DNA of 52,116 bases, from the NCBI GenBank assembly GCA_002840535.1, contig PHBH01000051.1, forward strand, positions 1 to 52,116, in the 5' to 3' direction. Below, piece by piece: positions 1 through 8,062 of the stretch (position 1 is its first letter; each line of letters opens with the position of its first letter). A program made the translations under genes and the position numbers. The notes under the pieces were generated by a model. The model was not told the DNA's origin and ran no database searches. It worked only from the letters and a program-made list of their open reading frames with translations. Source of the stretch: Deltaproteobacteria bacterium HGW-Deltaproteobacteria-15 (GTDB lineage Bacteria > Desulfobacterota > DSM-4660 > Desulfatiglandales > HGW-15).

Positions 1-155
1 CGAAGCACGAAATACGAAACAAGTTCAAATGACCAAAATCCAAATGACCAAAACAACCGTACTTGCACCTTTCAGGTATCTTCGTTTCTGTCATTTGAAA
101 ATTCGAATTTGAATTCCTTTGTTTCGGATTTCGATATTCGACATTCGGATTTTCA
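1..155. repeat. Palindromic intergenic repeat, CGAAA-word family (left edge)
   Basis: This is an imperfect long inverted repeat. The left arm (about 1-55) is rich in CGAA/GACCAAAA words. The right arm (about 95-155) carries the reverse complement (TTTCGGATTTCG, ATTCGAATTTG). The same family recurs at 27947-28101, where the left-arm words reappear almost unchanged. It ends about 90 bp before the moxR start. It may extend beyond the window edge. Confidence 0.7.
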
Positions 156-245
156 GGCCATGATTTCACACCGGATCGGTAGAACCTCTCCGGGCCCTCC
201 ACCGCAGGTGGAGGTTTTAGAGAGAAATAAGAGGAGAGAACTCTC

Positions 246-1199
246 ATGCCTTCAGAATTGAAAAAGGTGATGGAACGGATATCCGCCGAGATCTCCAAGG
301 TCGTGCTTGGGCAGCAGGAAACAATCATTCTGCTCATGGTGGGGCTGCTGGCAAGGGGGCATTTGCTTTTGGAGGGGGTCCCCGGAATCGGCAAGACACT
401 GCTGGCGAAAACATTTGCGTACCTCCTGAGGGCCGAGTTCACGCGCATCCAGTTTACCCCGGACCTCATGCCTGCCGACATTCTGGGGACCAGTGTCTAT
501 GACCTGGAGAGCAGAACATTCCGCCTCAGAAAAGGTCCTGTCTTCACGGACATCCTCCTTGCGGACGAGATTAACCGGACCCCACCGAAAACGCAGGCAG
601 CCCTTCTTGAAGCGATGGAAGAGAGACAGGTCACCATCGATGGCAAAACAATTCCTCTCTCGGAGCGGTTTATAGTACTTGCCACCCAAAATCCCATCGA
701 ACAGGAGGGGACTTATCCTCTCCCTGAGGCGCAGCTCGATCGATTTCTCATGAAGATAAGGCTCGGATATCCGGCTGCCGGGGATGAGCGTGAAATTATC
801 GGCCGTTACGGCCGGGCGCAGAGCATCCACCCGATGGATGGGACAGGCCTTTCGAGGCTGCCTGAAGGGGATTGGGCCAAAAGCCTTAGAAGGTACGTGG
901 GACAGGTGCGGATGGAAGAGGGAATCGTAGGTTATGTGCAGACCCTCCTGGAAGAGACGCGGCGCTCGCCTCATCTCCATCTGGGGGCAAGTACCAGAGC
1001 GGGAATCGCCCTGCTGAAGAGCAGCCAGTGCCTGGCCGCCCTGGAAGGAAAGGAATTCATCACTCCCGATCATGTCAAGAAGCTTGCACCACCGGTTCTC
1101 AGGCACCGGCTTATCTTAAGGCCGGAGGCGGAGCTCGAAGGACTCGGTGCGGATGCGATCATCGGACAAATTCTCAACAAGGTGCCGGTTCCAAGGTAA
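246..1199 (+). CDS. MoxR-family AAA+ ATPase
   Basis: A cytoplasmic AAA+ ATPase of the MoxR family (317 aa), a family thought to act as chaperone for metal- or membrane-associated complexes. Walker A is GVPGIGKT at residues 44-51, and Walker B with its acidic pair (ILLADE) is at 103-108. Sensor-1 ATQNP and the C-terminal lid (AAA_lid) follow. The ATG is preceded by AGGAGAG. The length is normal for the family. The next gene, 60 bp downstream, encodes a DUF58 protein, the classic MoxR partner. This pairing supports a role in assembling or activating a VWA-type membrane or periplasmic complex. The actual client cannot be read from the sequence. Confidence 0.93.
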   Translation: MPSELKKVMERISAEISKVVLGQQETIILLMVGLLARGHLLLEGVPGIGKTLLAKTFAYLLRAEFTRIQFTPDLMPADILGTSVYDLESRTFRLRKGPVFTDILLADEINRTPPKTQAALLEAMEERQVTIDGKTIPLSERFIVLATQNPIEQEGTYPLPEAQLDRFLMKIRLGYPAAGDEREIIGRYGRAQSIHPMDGTGLSRLPEGDWAKSLRRYVGQVRMEEGIVGYVQTLLEETRRSPHLHLGASTRAGIALLKSSQCLAALEGKEFITPDHVKKLAPPVLRHRLILRPEAELEGLGADAIIGQILNKVPVPR

Positions 1200-1259
1200 A
1201 GCATTTATCATTGGATACTCCAATACTCCATCACTCCAGTCGTTCATGAGAAACGATCG

Positions 1260-2573
1260 ATGAAAAATGACAAATGGTTTCCCATCCCGACCCGTTTCGC
1301 CGTGTTGCTGGTCGGCGCCGGCATCGGTGTTGCCTTTGTGCTGGGATGGAGGGCAGCGCTTTTCTACGATCTCGTGATCCTCTCGGCCTGTCTGTTTGAC
1401 AGCCTTGCCGCCCCCGGAAAACAGGATCTCGTGGCCCGGCGCATGTTTCCGGCGTTCTGCTCTCAGGGAGTCGCTCAGGAGTTCGAACTCGTCATCAGCA
1501 ACAAGGGGGCGCGGCCGCGAAGATTGCGAGTAAGGGATCAAACCCCTGTAGGGTGGCCGCCGGCCCCCATCCTTAACTCCATTGTCCCTGCGAGATCCTC
1601 TTTGCATCTCCGATATTCGGCGACACCTCCGGAAAGGGGAGTCTTCACATTTTCCGACATCCACTTGAGGGTGGAGGGCCCGCTGGGCCTGGCCGCGAGA
1701 TCATCCATCTCCCCGGCTGTGCAGGAGCTCAAGGTGTTCCCCAGACTCGCGCCAATGCACTACCCCGATCTCGCCTCCTACAGGCGTACGTCCATTCACA
1801 TTGGAACCCGGCGTTCGAAGTGGCACGGAGAGGGAAGGGAATTCGATTCCCTCCGCGAATATGTGGAGGGCGATGACCCCAGAAAGATCCATTGGAAGGC
1901 CACGGCCAGGCTCGACCGCCCTGTCGTTCAGGAATTTCAGCCTGAAAGGAATCAGGTGGTCATGATTGTGGTGGATTCCGGGCGGCTGATGTGCGCCATG
2001 ACCGAGGGCAGAACCAAGATGGACTATGTCATGGATTCGGCGGTCCAGCTTGCGCACGCCGCCCTGAAAGGAGGGGACCAGCCCGGCATTCTGGCTTTTG
2101 CGGAGAGGGTTCTCTGCTTCGTTCCTCCACGCCGGACCCCCGGCCAGCTTCAGCGTCTCCTGGAAGAGACCCTCTCTCTTCGACCGCGGCTGGTCGAACC
2201 CCAATACGAGCAGGCGTTCCTGCAGATCAGAGCCAGGATCCAGAAGAGGTGCCTGGTGGTGATCTATACGGATTGGCTGGATGAGGTCGCATCGGAGAAC
2301 CTCCTGGATGCATTGGCGTTGCTCAGGCCGCGCCATCTCCCGGTCTGCGTCGCGGTAAGGGAAACGGAATGGGATCGTTTGCTGGCGCGGCGGATCTCCA
2401 GCCTGGACAATGTCTATGAGCGGTCTGCCCTGGTCGAATGTTTGCGCCAGCGCAAGAAGGGACTGATGCGCCTTGTTCAAAAAGGAGCCATCGCCATGGA
2501 TCTGCCCGCTTCAAATCTTGCGCGCGGCATTACGGAGAAGTACCTGGAGGTGAAGCGGAAGGGCTTGTTGTAG
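1260..2573 (+). CDS. DUF58 domain protein (MoxR partner)
   Basis: A 437-aa protein with two N-terminal hydrophobic segments (roughly residues 10-45), then a beta-rich region. The diagnostic DUF58 block follows: EFDSLREYVEGDDPRKIHWK with a downstream ATARLDRPVVQEF. After it comes a VWA-like segment (VVMIVVDSGRLM). DUF58 proteins are regularly encoded beside MoxR ATPases and are presumed to anchor the ATPase target at the membrane. No strong Shine-Dalgarno precedes the chosen ATG. The next in-frame methionine lies far inside the domain, so this start is kept. Its last 44 bases overlap, tail to tail, the last codons of the SpoIIM-like gene on the other strand. Confidence 0.9.
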   Translation: MKNDKWFPIPTRFAVLLVGAGIGVAFVLGWRAALFYDLVILSACLFDSLAAPGKQDLVARRMFPAFCSQGVAQEFELVISNKGARPRRLRVRDQTPVGWPPAPILNSIVPARSSLHLRYSATPPERGVFTFSDIHLRVEGPLGLAARSSISPAVQELKVFPRLAPMHYPDLASYRRTSIHIGTRRSKWHGEGREFDSLREYVEGDDPRKIHWKATARLDRPVVQEFQPERNQVVMIVVDSGRLMCAMTEGRTKMDYVMDSAVQLAHAALKGGDQPGILAFAERVLCFVPPRRTPGQLQRLLEETLSLRPRLVEPQYEQAFLQIRARIQKRCLVVIYTDWLDEVASENLLDALALLRPRHLPVCVAVRETEWDRLLARRISSLDNVYERSALVECLRQRKKGLMRLVQKGAIAMDLPASNLARGITEKYLEVKRKGLL

Positions 2574-3531
2574 TGAGGCGGGATGCCAGGTAGCCGGTGA
2601 GGAGGAGGAGAAGAACCCCTGCTGCGCCGAATTTCACTCCGACCGGCAGCTCTGCGGGCGAGAAGAAGCCCTCGATGACTCCTGCCGCGATGAGGAGTGG
2701 AATGCAGCCGAGGACCAGACGACCTCCCTGCCTTGCTCTTCGGACAAGCGCATCTCTTCTGGAGAGGTCTTTTGGCACGATCGTTGCTGCACCAAGCAAT
2801 AAACCTGCAGAACCCGCTATGAAAATAGCTGTGAGCTCTATAACCCCATGAGGTAAAACAAAGGACCAGAAGGGACCGTCCAGACCATGGGTGTGGCAAA
2901 AACCTGCAAGAGTTCCGACCAGAAGGCCGTTGAATGCCATCAGATAGATCGTCCCTACCCCGAAGGTGATCCCCAGGGCAAAGGCCAGAAAACTCACGGT
3001 GATGTTGTTGGTCATGATCATGCTGGACGCCAGGGGTTTGACGGCAAGGATCGAATCAAACCATACCTTACCCTCTTCCACCTTCTGAATGAGATGGGGA
3101 GGCACCACGAGCGGGACGAAGGTCTCGTCCGTCTGGCTGACCACGAAGCCATACGCAAATCCCAGAAGGAAGATGCCGAAGGAGGCCAGGAACCAGGGGA
3201 AACTTTCTCGGAAAGTCCGGGGGAACGTGTCTCGAAGGAACCTGGCCAGGTCATGCCATCCGGCAGAGGGTTGCCGGTAGATCTGGCCATAGGCGCGGCC
3301 GACAAGTTGACTGAGGTAGATCTCGAGATCGCTCTGAGAGGAACCCTCCTGCCGGAATGCCTGAAGCCTGGCGAGATCGGCTGTGGCCTCCCGGTAGAGG
3401 TTTCCGACGTCCTGCAGATCGGAACCGCTCAAACCTCGGGACCGACCCTTTTCCAGGGATTTCAAAAGCGCTTCCAAACGCTCCCAACGCGGTTTGCGGG
3501 CAGCGACGAATACCTCGATGGACTGGGCCAT
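2530..3531 (-). CDS. SpoIIM/DUF95-like integral membrane protein
   Basis: A 333-aa polytopic membrane protein of the stage II sporulation protein M (DUF95) superfamily. The N-terminus (MAQSIEVFVAARKPRWERL) matches the usual FVxxRxxxWxxLE opening. About five hydrophobic segments follow, including FPWFLASFGIFLLGFAYGFV and a glycine-rich stretch with an LPHGVIELTAIFIAGSAGLL motif typical of the family. The name reflects homology, not sporulation. Non-sporulating bacteria often carry it next to RDD, MoxR and DUF58 genes, as here. The frame is open for 72 codons further upstream, but that segment covers the divergent RDD gene and lacks family similarity. The start at 3531 is therefore preferred. 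No clear Shine-Dalgarno is visible. Confidence 0.85.
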   Translation of the reverse strand: MAQSIEVFVAARKPRWERLEALLKSLEKGRSRGLSGSDLQDVGNLYREATADLARLQAFRQEGSSQSDLEIYLSQLVGRAYGQIYRQPSAGWHDLARFLRDTFPRTFRESFPWFLASFGIFLLGFAYGFVVSQTDETFVPLVVPPHLIQKVEEGKVWFDSILAVKPLASSMIMTNNITVSFLAFALGITFGVGTIYLMAFNGLLVGTLAGFCHTHGLDGPFWSFVLPHGVIELTAIFIAGSAGLLLGAATIVPKDLSRRDALVRRARQGGRLVLGCIPLLIAAGVIEGFFSPAELPVGVKFGAAGVLLLLLTGYLASRLTTTSPSASPPGTSP

Positions 3532-3547
3532 GGCCGGAGGATACCAA

Positions 3548-4351
3548 ATGGGGGCCCAAGTGGAAACAGGAAATGAGACCTTCGTCATTCGGACCCCCGA
3601 GCACGTGCAACTGGAGTATGTGCTTGCAGGTCTCGGCTCAAGGGCCGCGGCTTTCCTCCTGGATACGGCGCTTCGCGTCATTCTCGTAGCCTGCATCTTT
3701 TTCGCGGTCATCCTCTTTGCCGAGTGGATCCCCCGCTGGGTCGCCAAGGATTTGGCGTCCGGTCCTCACAAGAACTGGATCCTGGCATTGGGATTCCTAG
3801 CCTATGGGCTGATCGACCTCGGCTATTTTATGATCTTCGAGGCCCTTTGGAGCGGACAGACGCCGGGCAAGCGTCGTCAGGGGATTCGTGTCATCAAGGC
3901 GGACGGCCGGCCTGTGGGATGGCTCGATTCCGCAGTGCGCAATATTCTACGGGCGGTTGACATGTTTGTCGGCGTCTATCCCCTCGGGCTCGTCTTCATG
4001 TTCTTCAGCAGGAACAACCAGAGACTCGGAGACTACGCCGCCGGGACCATCGTGGTTGTAGAGAGGCGCGACTGCGCTCCCGTTAAACTCCATAGGACTC
4101 GTTCGATGCAGATCACCCATCCCGATGTGGCGATTCATGTTTCCCGGCTGGGGGTTGAACAATACCAGGTCTTGAAGTCGTTCCTGGAAAGGAGAGAAGA
4201 AATGGATCCTCCTCACAGACAGGATCTCGCCCGATTGTTGATCCAGCAGATTATCCATCATACGGGCATGGATAAGGGGGTTCAATCGGCCGGAGAGCCC
4301 CTTATCGAAGAGGTGGTCATGGTCTATGAGCAGAGAAAAAGGGCCATCTAA
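3548..4351 (+). CDS. RDD-family membrane protein
   Basis: A 267-aa membrane protein of the RDD family. The N-terminal cytoplasmic strand (ETFVIRTPEHVQLEYVLAG) leads into the R-D-bearing first helix (GSRAAAFLLDTALRV). A second helix follows near residues 80-105. The signature GQTPGKRRQGIRVIKADG loop precedes the last helix and the LGDYAAGTIVV motif. The C-terminal 80 residues are soluble and charged. The family is widespread and its molecular role is not settled. The ATG at 3548 follows GGAGG by seven bases. It lies only 16 bp from the divergent SpoIIM-like start, so promoters must overlap coding sequence. The neighbourhood is the conserved MoxR/DUF58/SpoIIM/RDD set. Confidence 0.9.
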   Translation: MGAQVETGNETFVIRTPEHVQLEYVLAGLGSRAAAFLLDTALRVILVACIFFAVILFAEWIPRWVAKDLASGPHKNWILALGFLAYGLIDLGYFMIFEALWSGQTPGKRRQGIRVIKADGRPVGWLDSAVRNILRAVDMFVGVYPLGLVFMFFSRNNQRLGDYAAGTIVVVERRDCAPVKLHRTRSMQITHPDVAIHVSRLGVEQYQVLKSFLERREEMDPPHRQDLARLLIQQIIHHTGMDKGVQSAGEPLIEEVVMVYEQRKRAI

Positions 4352-4362
4352 TCGATTGGTTT

Positions 4363-4411
4363 GTAGAGGGTGGCTGGTTGGCGTCACTACCCGCAACTCA
4401 CGACCCTCTAC
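4363..4411. repeat. Short inverted repeat 3' of the RDD gene
   Basis: A perfect 9-bp inverted repeat (GTAGAGGGT / ACCCTCTAC) brackets a low-complexity stretch of CCCGCAACTC-like words, beginning 12 bp after the RDD stop codon. It has no T-run, so it is not a canonical terminator. In style it resembles the other word-repeat palindromes of this window. Confidence 0.5.
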
Positions 4412-4474
4412 CCGCGACTTGCACCCTGCTGTTTGACTTCAAAAAATGATCATTCATCAGAACAGGAGTATTTT

Positions 4475-5758
4475 ATGGCAAGCGGAACGACAGTGGAAAG
4501 TCAAAAGAGGTATACTGTCAAGCTGGTTGGTATCCAGCCCGGGACAGTGGAAGAAGATCTGGTGGCCGCAATCACCAGGCTCTATCGAACAAAGACCTCG
4601 GAGCAGGTCCGCCGGCTCATAGAGAAATTGCCTGCAGTGATCACGAATGCGGCTACAGAGGAGGTCGCCCGGAAAATTTGTGGTTTTCTCAATACGAAAG
4701 GGGCCGTCCTCAAGGTCTTCAACTCCGTTCCTGCCCCTGTGGCAAAGACCCCGCCCGCCGAAATTCAATCCACTGCTCCAGTTCCTGCGAAGGCAAAGGC
4801 GGAACCGGTCAGCAGGACTCCCGAAGGGATCGATCGCAGGGCCAAGCCCAGGGTTCATCCCGGGATCCACGTGAATCCGATGGGTGTGGGCGGCATTCTC
4901 GATCGTTCCTTTCGTCTGCTTCGAGAAAAGTTTCGGCTGCTCTTCTTCATTGTCTTTGTTCCCCAGGCGGTCCTGTTCGTATTGAGCACCGGCGGACCTC
5001 TTCTCCTGGGAGGTCTGGATATCCGTCCGACGCCGGGTATGGGCGTGCAATTCGGAGTCTCCGCCTTGATCGCTTTCATCGTGTTCCTGATCCTGCAGTT
5101 CTGGGCCCAGGGCGCTTTGATCCATGCAGTCTCGGAAACCTACCTGGGCCACAGCACCTCGGTGCGCAATTCCTATGGTGCGGTCCGCAGCAAGCTTCTC
5201 AGGCTTCTCGGCACCCTCATTCTCCTTGGTATTCTGGTCTTTCTATGCCCGGCCCTCGCCGGCGTTGTCGCTGCGATCGCCGTGCCGCTCCTGGCTTCCC
5301 AGGGGATGGGGGGATTCCCTGTCGCTATCCTCGGAGCAATTGTTGCAATCGGAATTGTCTGGCTCACCATTCATCTTTTCCTGAATTGGCTCCTCGCGGA
5401 CAAGGTGGCCATTCTGGAAGACAAAGGGGGGATGAGCGCTCTGCGGAGGAGCAGAGAGCTGATGAACGCCAGAACAGAGCCCGGTTACTGGAAAAGACCC
5501 AAGAACAAGGCCGGACTGATTCTTGCCGTCGGTTTTTTCATAGCGATAGGGATAAACCTTCTCTTTCAGCTTCCAGGTGTGGGGTTGAGTTTTGTCCTCC
5601 CAGGGCTCCTCACTGCCACTGTCTCTGGCCTGCTGAACATCATCGCCTCCTCACTGGCAACCGTCTATACGGCAACAGCGTTGATTATCTTCTACTATGA
5701 CATTCGGCTGCGAAAGGAAGGGTTCGATCTGAAGATAATGGCCCAGGGGCTTGGTTAG
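4475..5758 (+). CDS. Polytopic membrane protein with N-terminal L7/L12-like domain
   Basis: A 427-aa protein. Residues about 12-82 show the alternating pattern of a small alpha/beta fold like the ribosomal L7/L12 C-terminal (ClpS-like) domain: YTVKLVGI, then VRRLIEKLPAVI, EEVARKICGFLNTKGAVLKVF. A proline/alanine linker (about 83-130) follows. After it come about six hydrophobic segments, starting with LLFFIVFVPQAVLFVL near residue 148 and ending with the VYTATALIIFYYDIRLRKEG tail seen in glycerophosphodiesterase-type or DUF975-like membrane domains. AGGAG precedes the ATG at 4475; the frame is open further upstream but has no better start. The function is unknown. It lies 120 bp after the RDD gene and could belong to that cluster. 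Confidence 0.75.
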   Translation: MASGTTVESQKRYTVKLVGIQPGTVEEDLVAAITRLYRTKTSEQVRRLIEKLPAVITNAATEEVARKICGFLNTKGAVLKVFNSVPAPVAKTPPAEIQSTAPVPAKAKAEPVSRTPEGIDRRAKPRVHPGIHVNPMGVGGILDRSFRLLREKFRLLFFIVFVPQAVLFVLSTGGPLLLGGLDIRPTPGMGVQFGVSALIAFIVFLILQFWAQGALIHAVSETYLGHSTSVRNSYGAVRSKLLRLLGTLILLGILVFLCPALAGVVAAIAVPLLASQGMGGFPVAILGAIVAIGIVWLTIHLFLNWLLADKVAILEDKGGMSALRRSRELMNARTEPGYWKRPKNKAGLILAVGFFIAIGINLLFQLPGVGLSFVLPGLLTATVSGLLNIIASSLATVYTATALIIFYYDIRLRKEGFDLKIMAQGLG

Positions 5759-5818
5759 ATAGGGATCCGGAATTGGAGGATCAGGACGCCGGTAAAGCAG
5801 GCATTATCGATCGACCTG

Positions 5819-6436
5819 CTAGAAAAAACGTTTTCTCTCTTTTTTGTATCCGATCGGCATGATCAGCAGCGGCTCGTGATCAGGAGGCAAAGCCATGATC
5901 TCGCTTACTTCCTGATCATGGAACGCGCCGACTATGCCTGCGCCCAGGCCGGTTGCTTCCGCCTGCAGAAAAATGTTCTGCCCTACATGCCCCACCTCCA
6001 TGATCGCGTAGCGGATGCCCCTTTCGCCGTACTTGCCGCAAATACGTTTGTACTCCGCGGTGATGACGAGGTGCACCGGCGCCGCAGCCATCCACGTCTG
6101 TCCATAGGAGGCTTTTGCCAGGCCTGACCTTATGTCTCCTGCCGTCCTGAGGTACACCCCATGGTTCAGAGGCTCATAATGGTAGATGCCCGCTCCCAGC
6201 CTTTCCACCCCCCCGTCTCCCACAGCGGCATAGACATCCAGGGGGTAGAGCGCGCCGCCCGAAGGCGCAGTCCTCTTCTGTTTTCGCTCATCCGTTATTC
6301 CCTGGGCAGCCCAGCACAGCTGTGAGAACTGCTTCAGCTCGATCGCACTTGTCAGGAAGGAGCGAACAGTCCTGCGGGCCAGCAAGCTTCTCTCCAGGGA
6401 CATGCTTCCATCCTTATCAGGCATCGGTAGTTGCAT
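5819..6436 (-). CDS. SagB-type nitroreductase-fold oxidoreductase
   Basis: A 205-aa FMN-dependent nitroreductase-superfamily protein of the SagB/ThcOx type. Visible features are ERSLLARRTVRSFL at the N-terminus, the SagB-like APSGGALYPLDVY flavin-binding stretch, IYHYEPLNHGVYL, and the C-terminal IMPIGYKK. SagB proteins oxidise azolines in thiazole/oxazole-modified peptides, but many stand-alone homologues have unknown substrates. No YcaO, SagC or precursor-peptide gene is nearby, so a RiPP role is not supported here. The start at 6436 is chosen because AAAGGAGAAC lies just upstream; an in-frame start eight codons earlier has no such site. The gene is transcribed alone, convergent with the preceding membrane protein and divergent from purA. 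Confidence 0.87.
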   Translation of the reverse strand: MQLPMPDKDGSMSLERSLLARRTVRSFLTSAIELKQFSQLCWAAQGITDERKQKRTAPSGGALYPLDVYAAVGDGGVERLGAGIYHYEPLNHGVYLRTAGDIRSGLAKASYGQTWMAAAPVHLVITAEYKRICGKYGERGIRYAIMEVGHVGQNIFLQAEATGLGAGIVGAFHDQEVSEIMALPPDHEPLLIMPIGYKKERKRFF

Positions 6437-6509
6437 GTTTTGTTCTCCTTTCAGGATCAAGGGTAACTTCCTGCGGCTATGAAATCAAAGATTTTCCACA
6501 CGGTAATGA

Positions 6510-6536
6510 TTGACAAGGAGGGTGCATTCGGATAAT
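6510..6536 (+). promoter_or_regulatory. Candidate sigma-70 promoter of purA
   Basis: A perfect TTGACA at 6510-6515 is followed by GATAAT at 6531-6536 with a 15-bp spacer. Shifting the -10 to ATAATA or TAATAA gives 16 or 17 bp. It ends 52 bp before the purA ATG, within the divergent purA/nitroreductase spacer. This is a pattern match only. Confidence 0.5.
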
Positions 6537-6588
6537 AAGGTCTCGTTTTCAGGCTTTTTTTATTCTGAGACAGAAACGGAGCAGATCC

Positions 6589-7881
6589 ATGGGCAACGTG
6601 GTGGTCATAGGAACGCAGTGGGGGGATGAAGGAAAGGGAAAGGTCGTAGACCTGATGGCCGAGAAGGCTGATCTTATCGTCAGGTTCCAGGGAGGAAACA
6701 ACGCAGGTCACACCCTGGTGGTCAAGGGCATAAAGACCATCTGCCACCTGATCCCTTCAGGAATTCTTCACGATGCAAAAAAATGTCTGATCGGGAACGG
6801 CGTGGTTGTGGACCCGGAAGTACTGATTCAGGAGATCGATTCCCTGCGAGACAAGGGCGTGGATCTGAACCCGGGCAGGCTCTCTCTGAGTGAGAAGGCC
6901 CACCTGATCATGCCCTACCACCGGGCATTGGACGTTGCCAGGGAAGCGGTTAAAGGACAGTCAAAGATCGGAACCACCGGCAGAGGCATCGGCCCCTGCT
7001 ATGAGGACAAGGTGGCGAGGATCGGAATCCGGGCCCTGGACCTCCTGGAGACCGATGTCCTTGAGGAAAAGATCAGGATAAATCTCGAGGAGAAGAATTT
7101 TCTTCTCACGCGATTTCTGAATGCCGAAGCTCTGGAGCTCAGGCCCATTGTGGACGCCTATCTGGACATGGCCGCGATTCTCGTACCTTACATTTCGGAT
7201 GTTTCAGTGGAAATCGATGCGGCAATCCGCGGCGGGAAAAAGATCCTTTTTGAAGGCGCACAAGGCACTCACCTGGATATAGACCATGGGACTTACCCTT
7301 ATGTGACCTCCTCCAATCCGATTTCGGGAGCGGCGTGTGCCGGGGCCGGCGTAGGTCCGGACAAGCTTCATCACATCGCAGGCATTGTCAAGGCGTACAC
7401 TACCAGGGTAGGAGCCGGGCCTTTTCCCACTGAACTGCTGGATGAGACCGGTGACTATCTCCAGCAAAGAGGTGCTGAGTTCGGGGCCACCACCGGCCGG
7501 CGCAGGCGCTGCGGTTGGCTTGATCTCGTTGCGGTCAACAATGCGGTGAGGCTGAACGGACTTACCAGCCTTGCCATGACCAAGCTCGATGTTCTGACTG
7601 GACTGAAAACATTGAAGATCTGTGTCGCTTATGAATTGGATGGAAAAAGAATCTCTTACGTGCCGGCCGGGCTGAAGGAAATGTCTCGATGCGTTCCGGT
7701 ATACGAGGACTTCCCCGGGTGGAAGGAAGAAATTTCGGGCGCGAGAGAAATGAGTGAGCTGCCTGCGGCCGCCGGGGAATACCTGAAGAGAATCGAAAAA
7801 ATCACCGGCGTGTCTCTTTCCCTTGTGTCGGTCGGTCCGGGGAGGGAGCAGACCATCGAGCTGATGGACCCGTTCAGGTGA
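6589..7881 (+). CDS. purA: Adenylosuccinate synthetase
   Basis: This enzyme catalyses the GTP-dependent condensation of IMP and aspartate to adenylosuccinate, the first committed step to AMP, in the cytoplasm. The 430-aa length is standard. The N-terminal GTQWGDEGKGK loop (residues 8-18), with its catalytic aspartate, and GGNNAGHT (around residue 37-44) are intact. TTGRGIGPCYEDK and the TGRRRRCGWLDLV arginine-rich substrate loop follow. It has its own promoter-like sequence and is followed directly by mnmG on the same strand, but a 180-bp repeat-filled spacer separates the two. The palindromic element begins immediately after the TGA stop. Confidence 0.98.
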   Translation: MGNVVVIGTQWGDEGKGKVVDLMAEKADLIVRFQGGNNAGHTLVVKGIKTICHLIPSGILHDAKKCLIGNGVVVDPEVLIQEIDSLRDKGVDLNPGRLSLSEKAHLIMPYHRALDVAREAVKGQSKIGTTGRGIGPCYEDKVARIGIRALDLLETDVLEEKIRINLEEKNFLLTRFLNAEALELRPIVDAYLDMAAILVPYISDVSVEIDAAIRGGKKILFEGAQGTHLDIDHGTYPYVTSSNPISGAACAGAGVGPDKLHHIAGIVKAYTTRVGAGPFPTELLDETGDYLQQRGAEFGATTGRRRRCGWLDLVAVNNAVRLNGLTSLAMTKLDVLTGLKTLKICVAYELDGKRISYVPAGLKEMSRCVPVYEDFPGWKEEISGAREMSELPAAAGEYLKRIEKITGVSLSLVSVGPGREQTIELMDPFR

Positions 7882-8022
7882 AAAGAGTAAGCAGTAGGCA
7901 GTAAGCAGTAGGCAGTTTCCAACTTCTGAATCCTGCCCCGGTTTTTGACTGCTTACTGCCTATCGTAGCGGAGCGAAGATCCCGTGTGTCGTTTCGCGGG
8001 ACTGCTTACTGCTTACTCTTTT
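7882..8022. repeat. GCAGTA-word palindromic repeat between purA and mnmG
   Basis: The left arm (7882-7917) is tandem variants of GTAAGCAGTAGGCA. Two right-arm segments (7947-7963 and 7998-8022) are its reverse complement (ACTGCTTACTGC). The element starts at the base after the purA stop codon and ends about 40 bp before the mnmG start. A single arm of the same word family occurs at 45834-45893. Confidence 0.85.
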
Positions 8023-8062
8023 CTGTCTTGCACCCGCCCCCCGCGCCTTGTAATCTATTCCC

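Noticed and set aside
5819..6436. RiPP azoline biosynthesis from the SagB-type protein
   Set aside because: No YcaO, cyclodehydratase or precursor peptide gene is nearby, and stand-alone SagB-like proteins are common.
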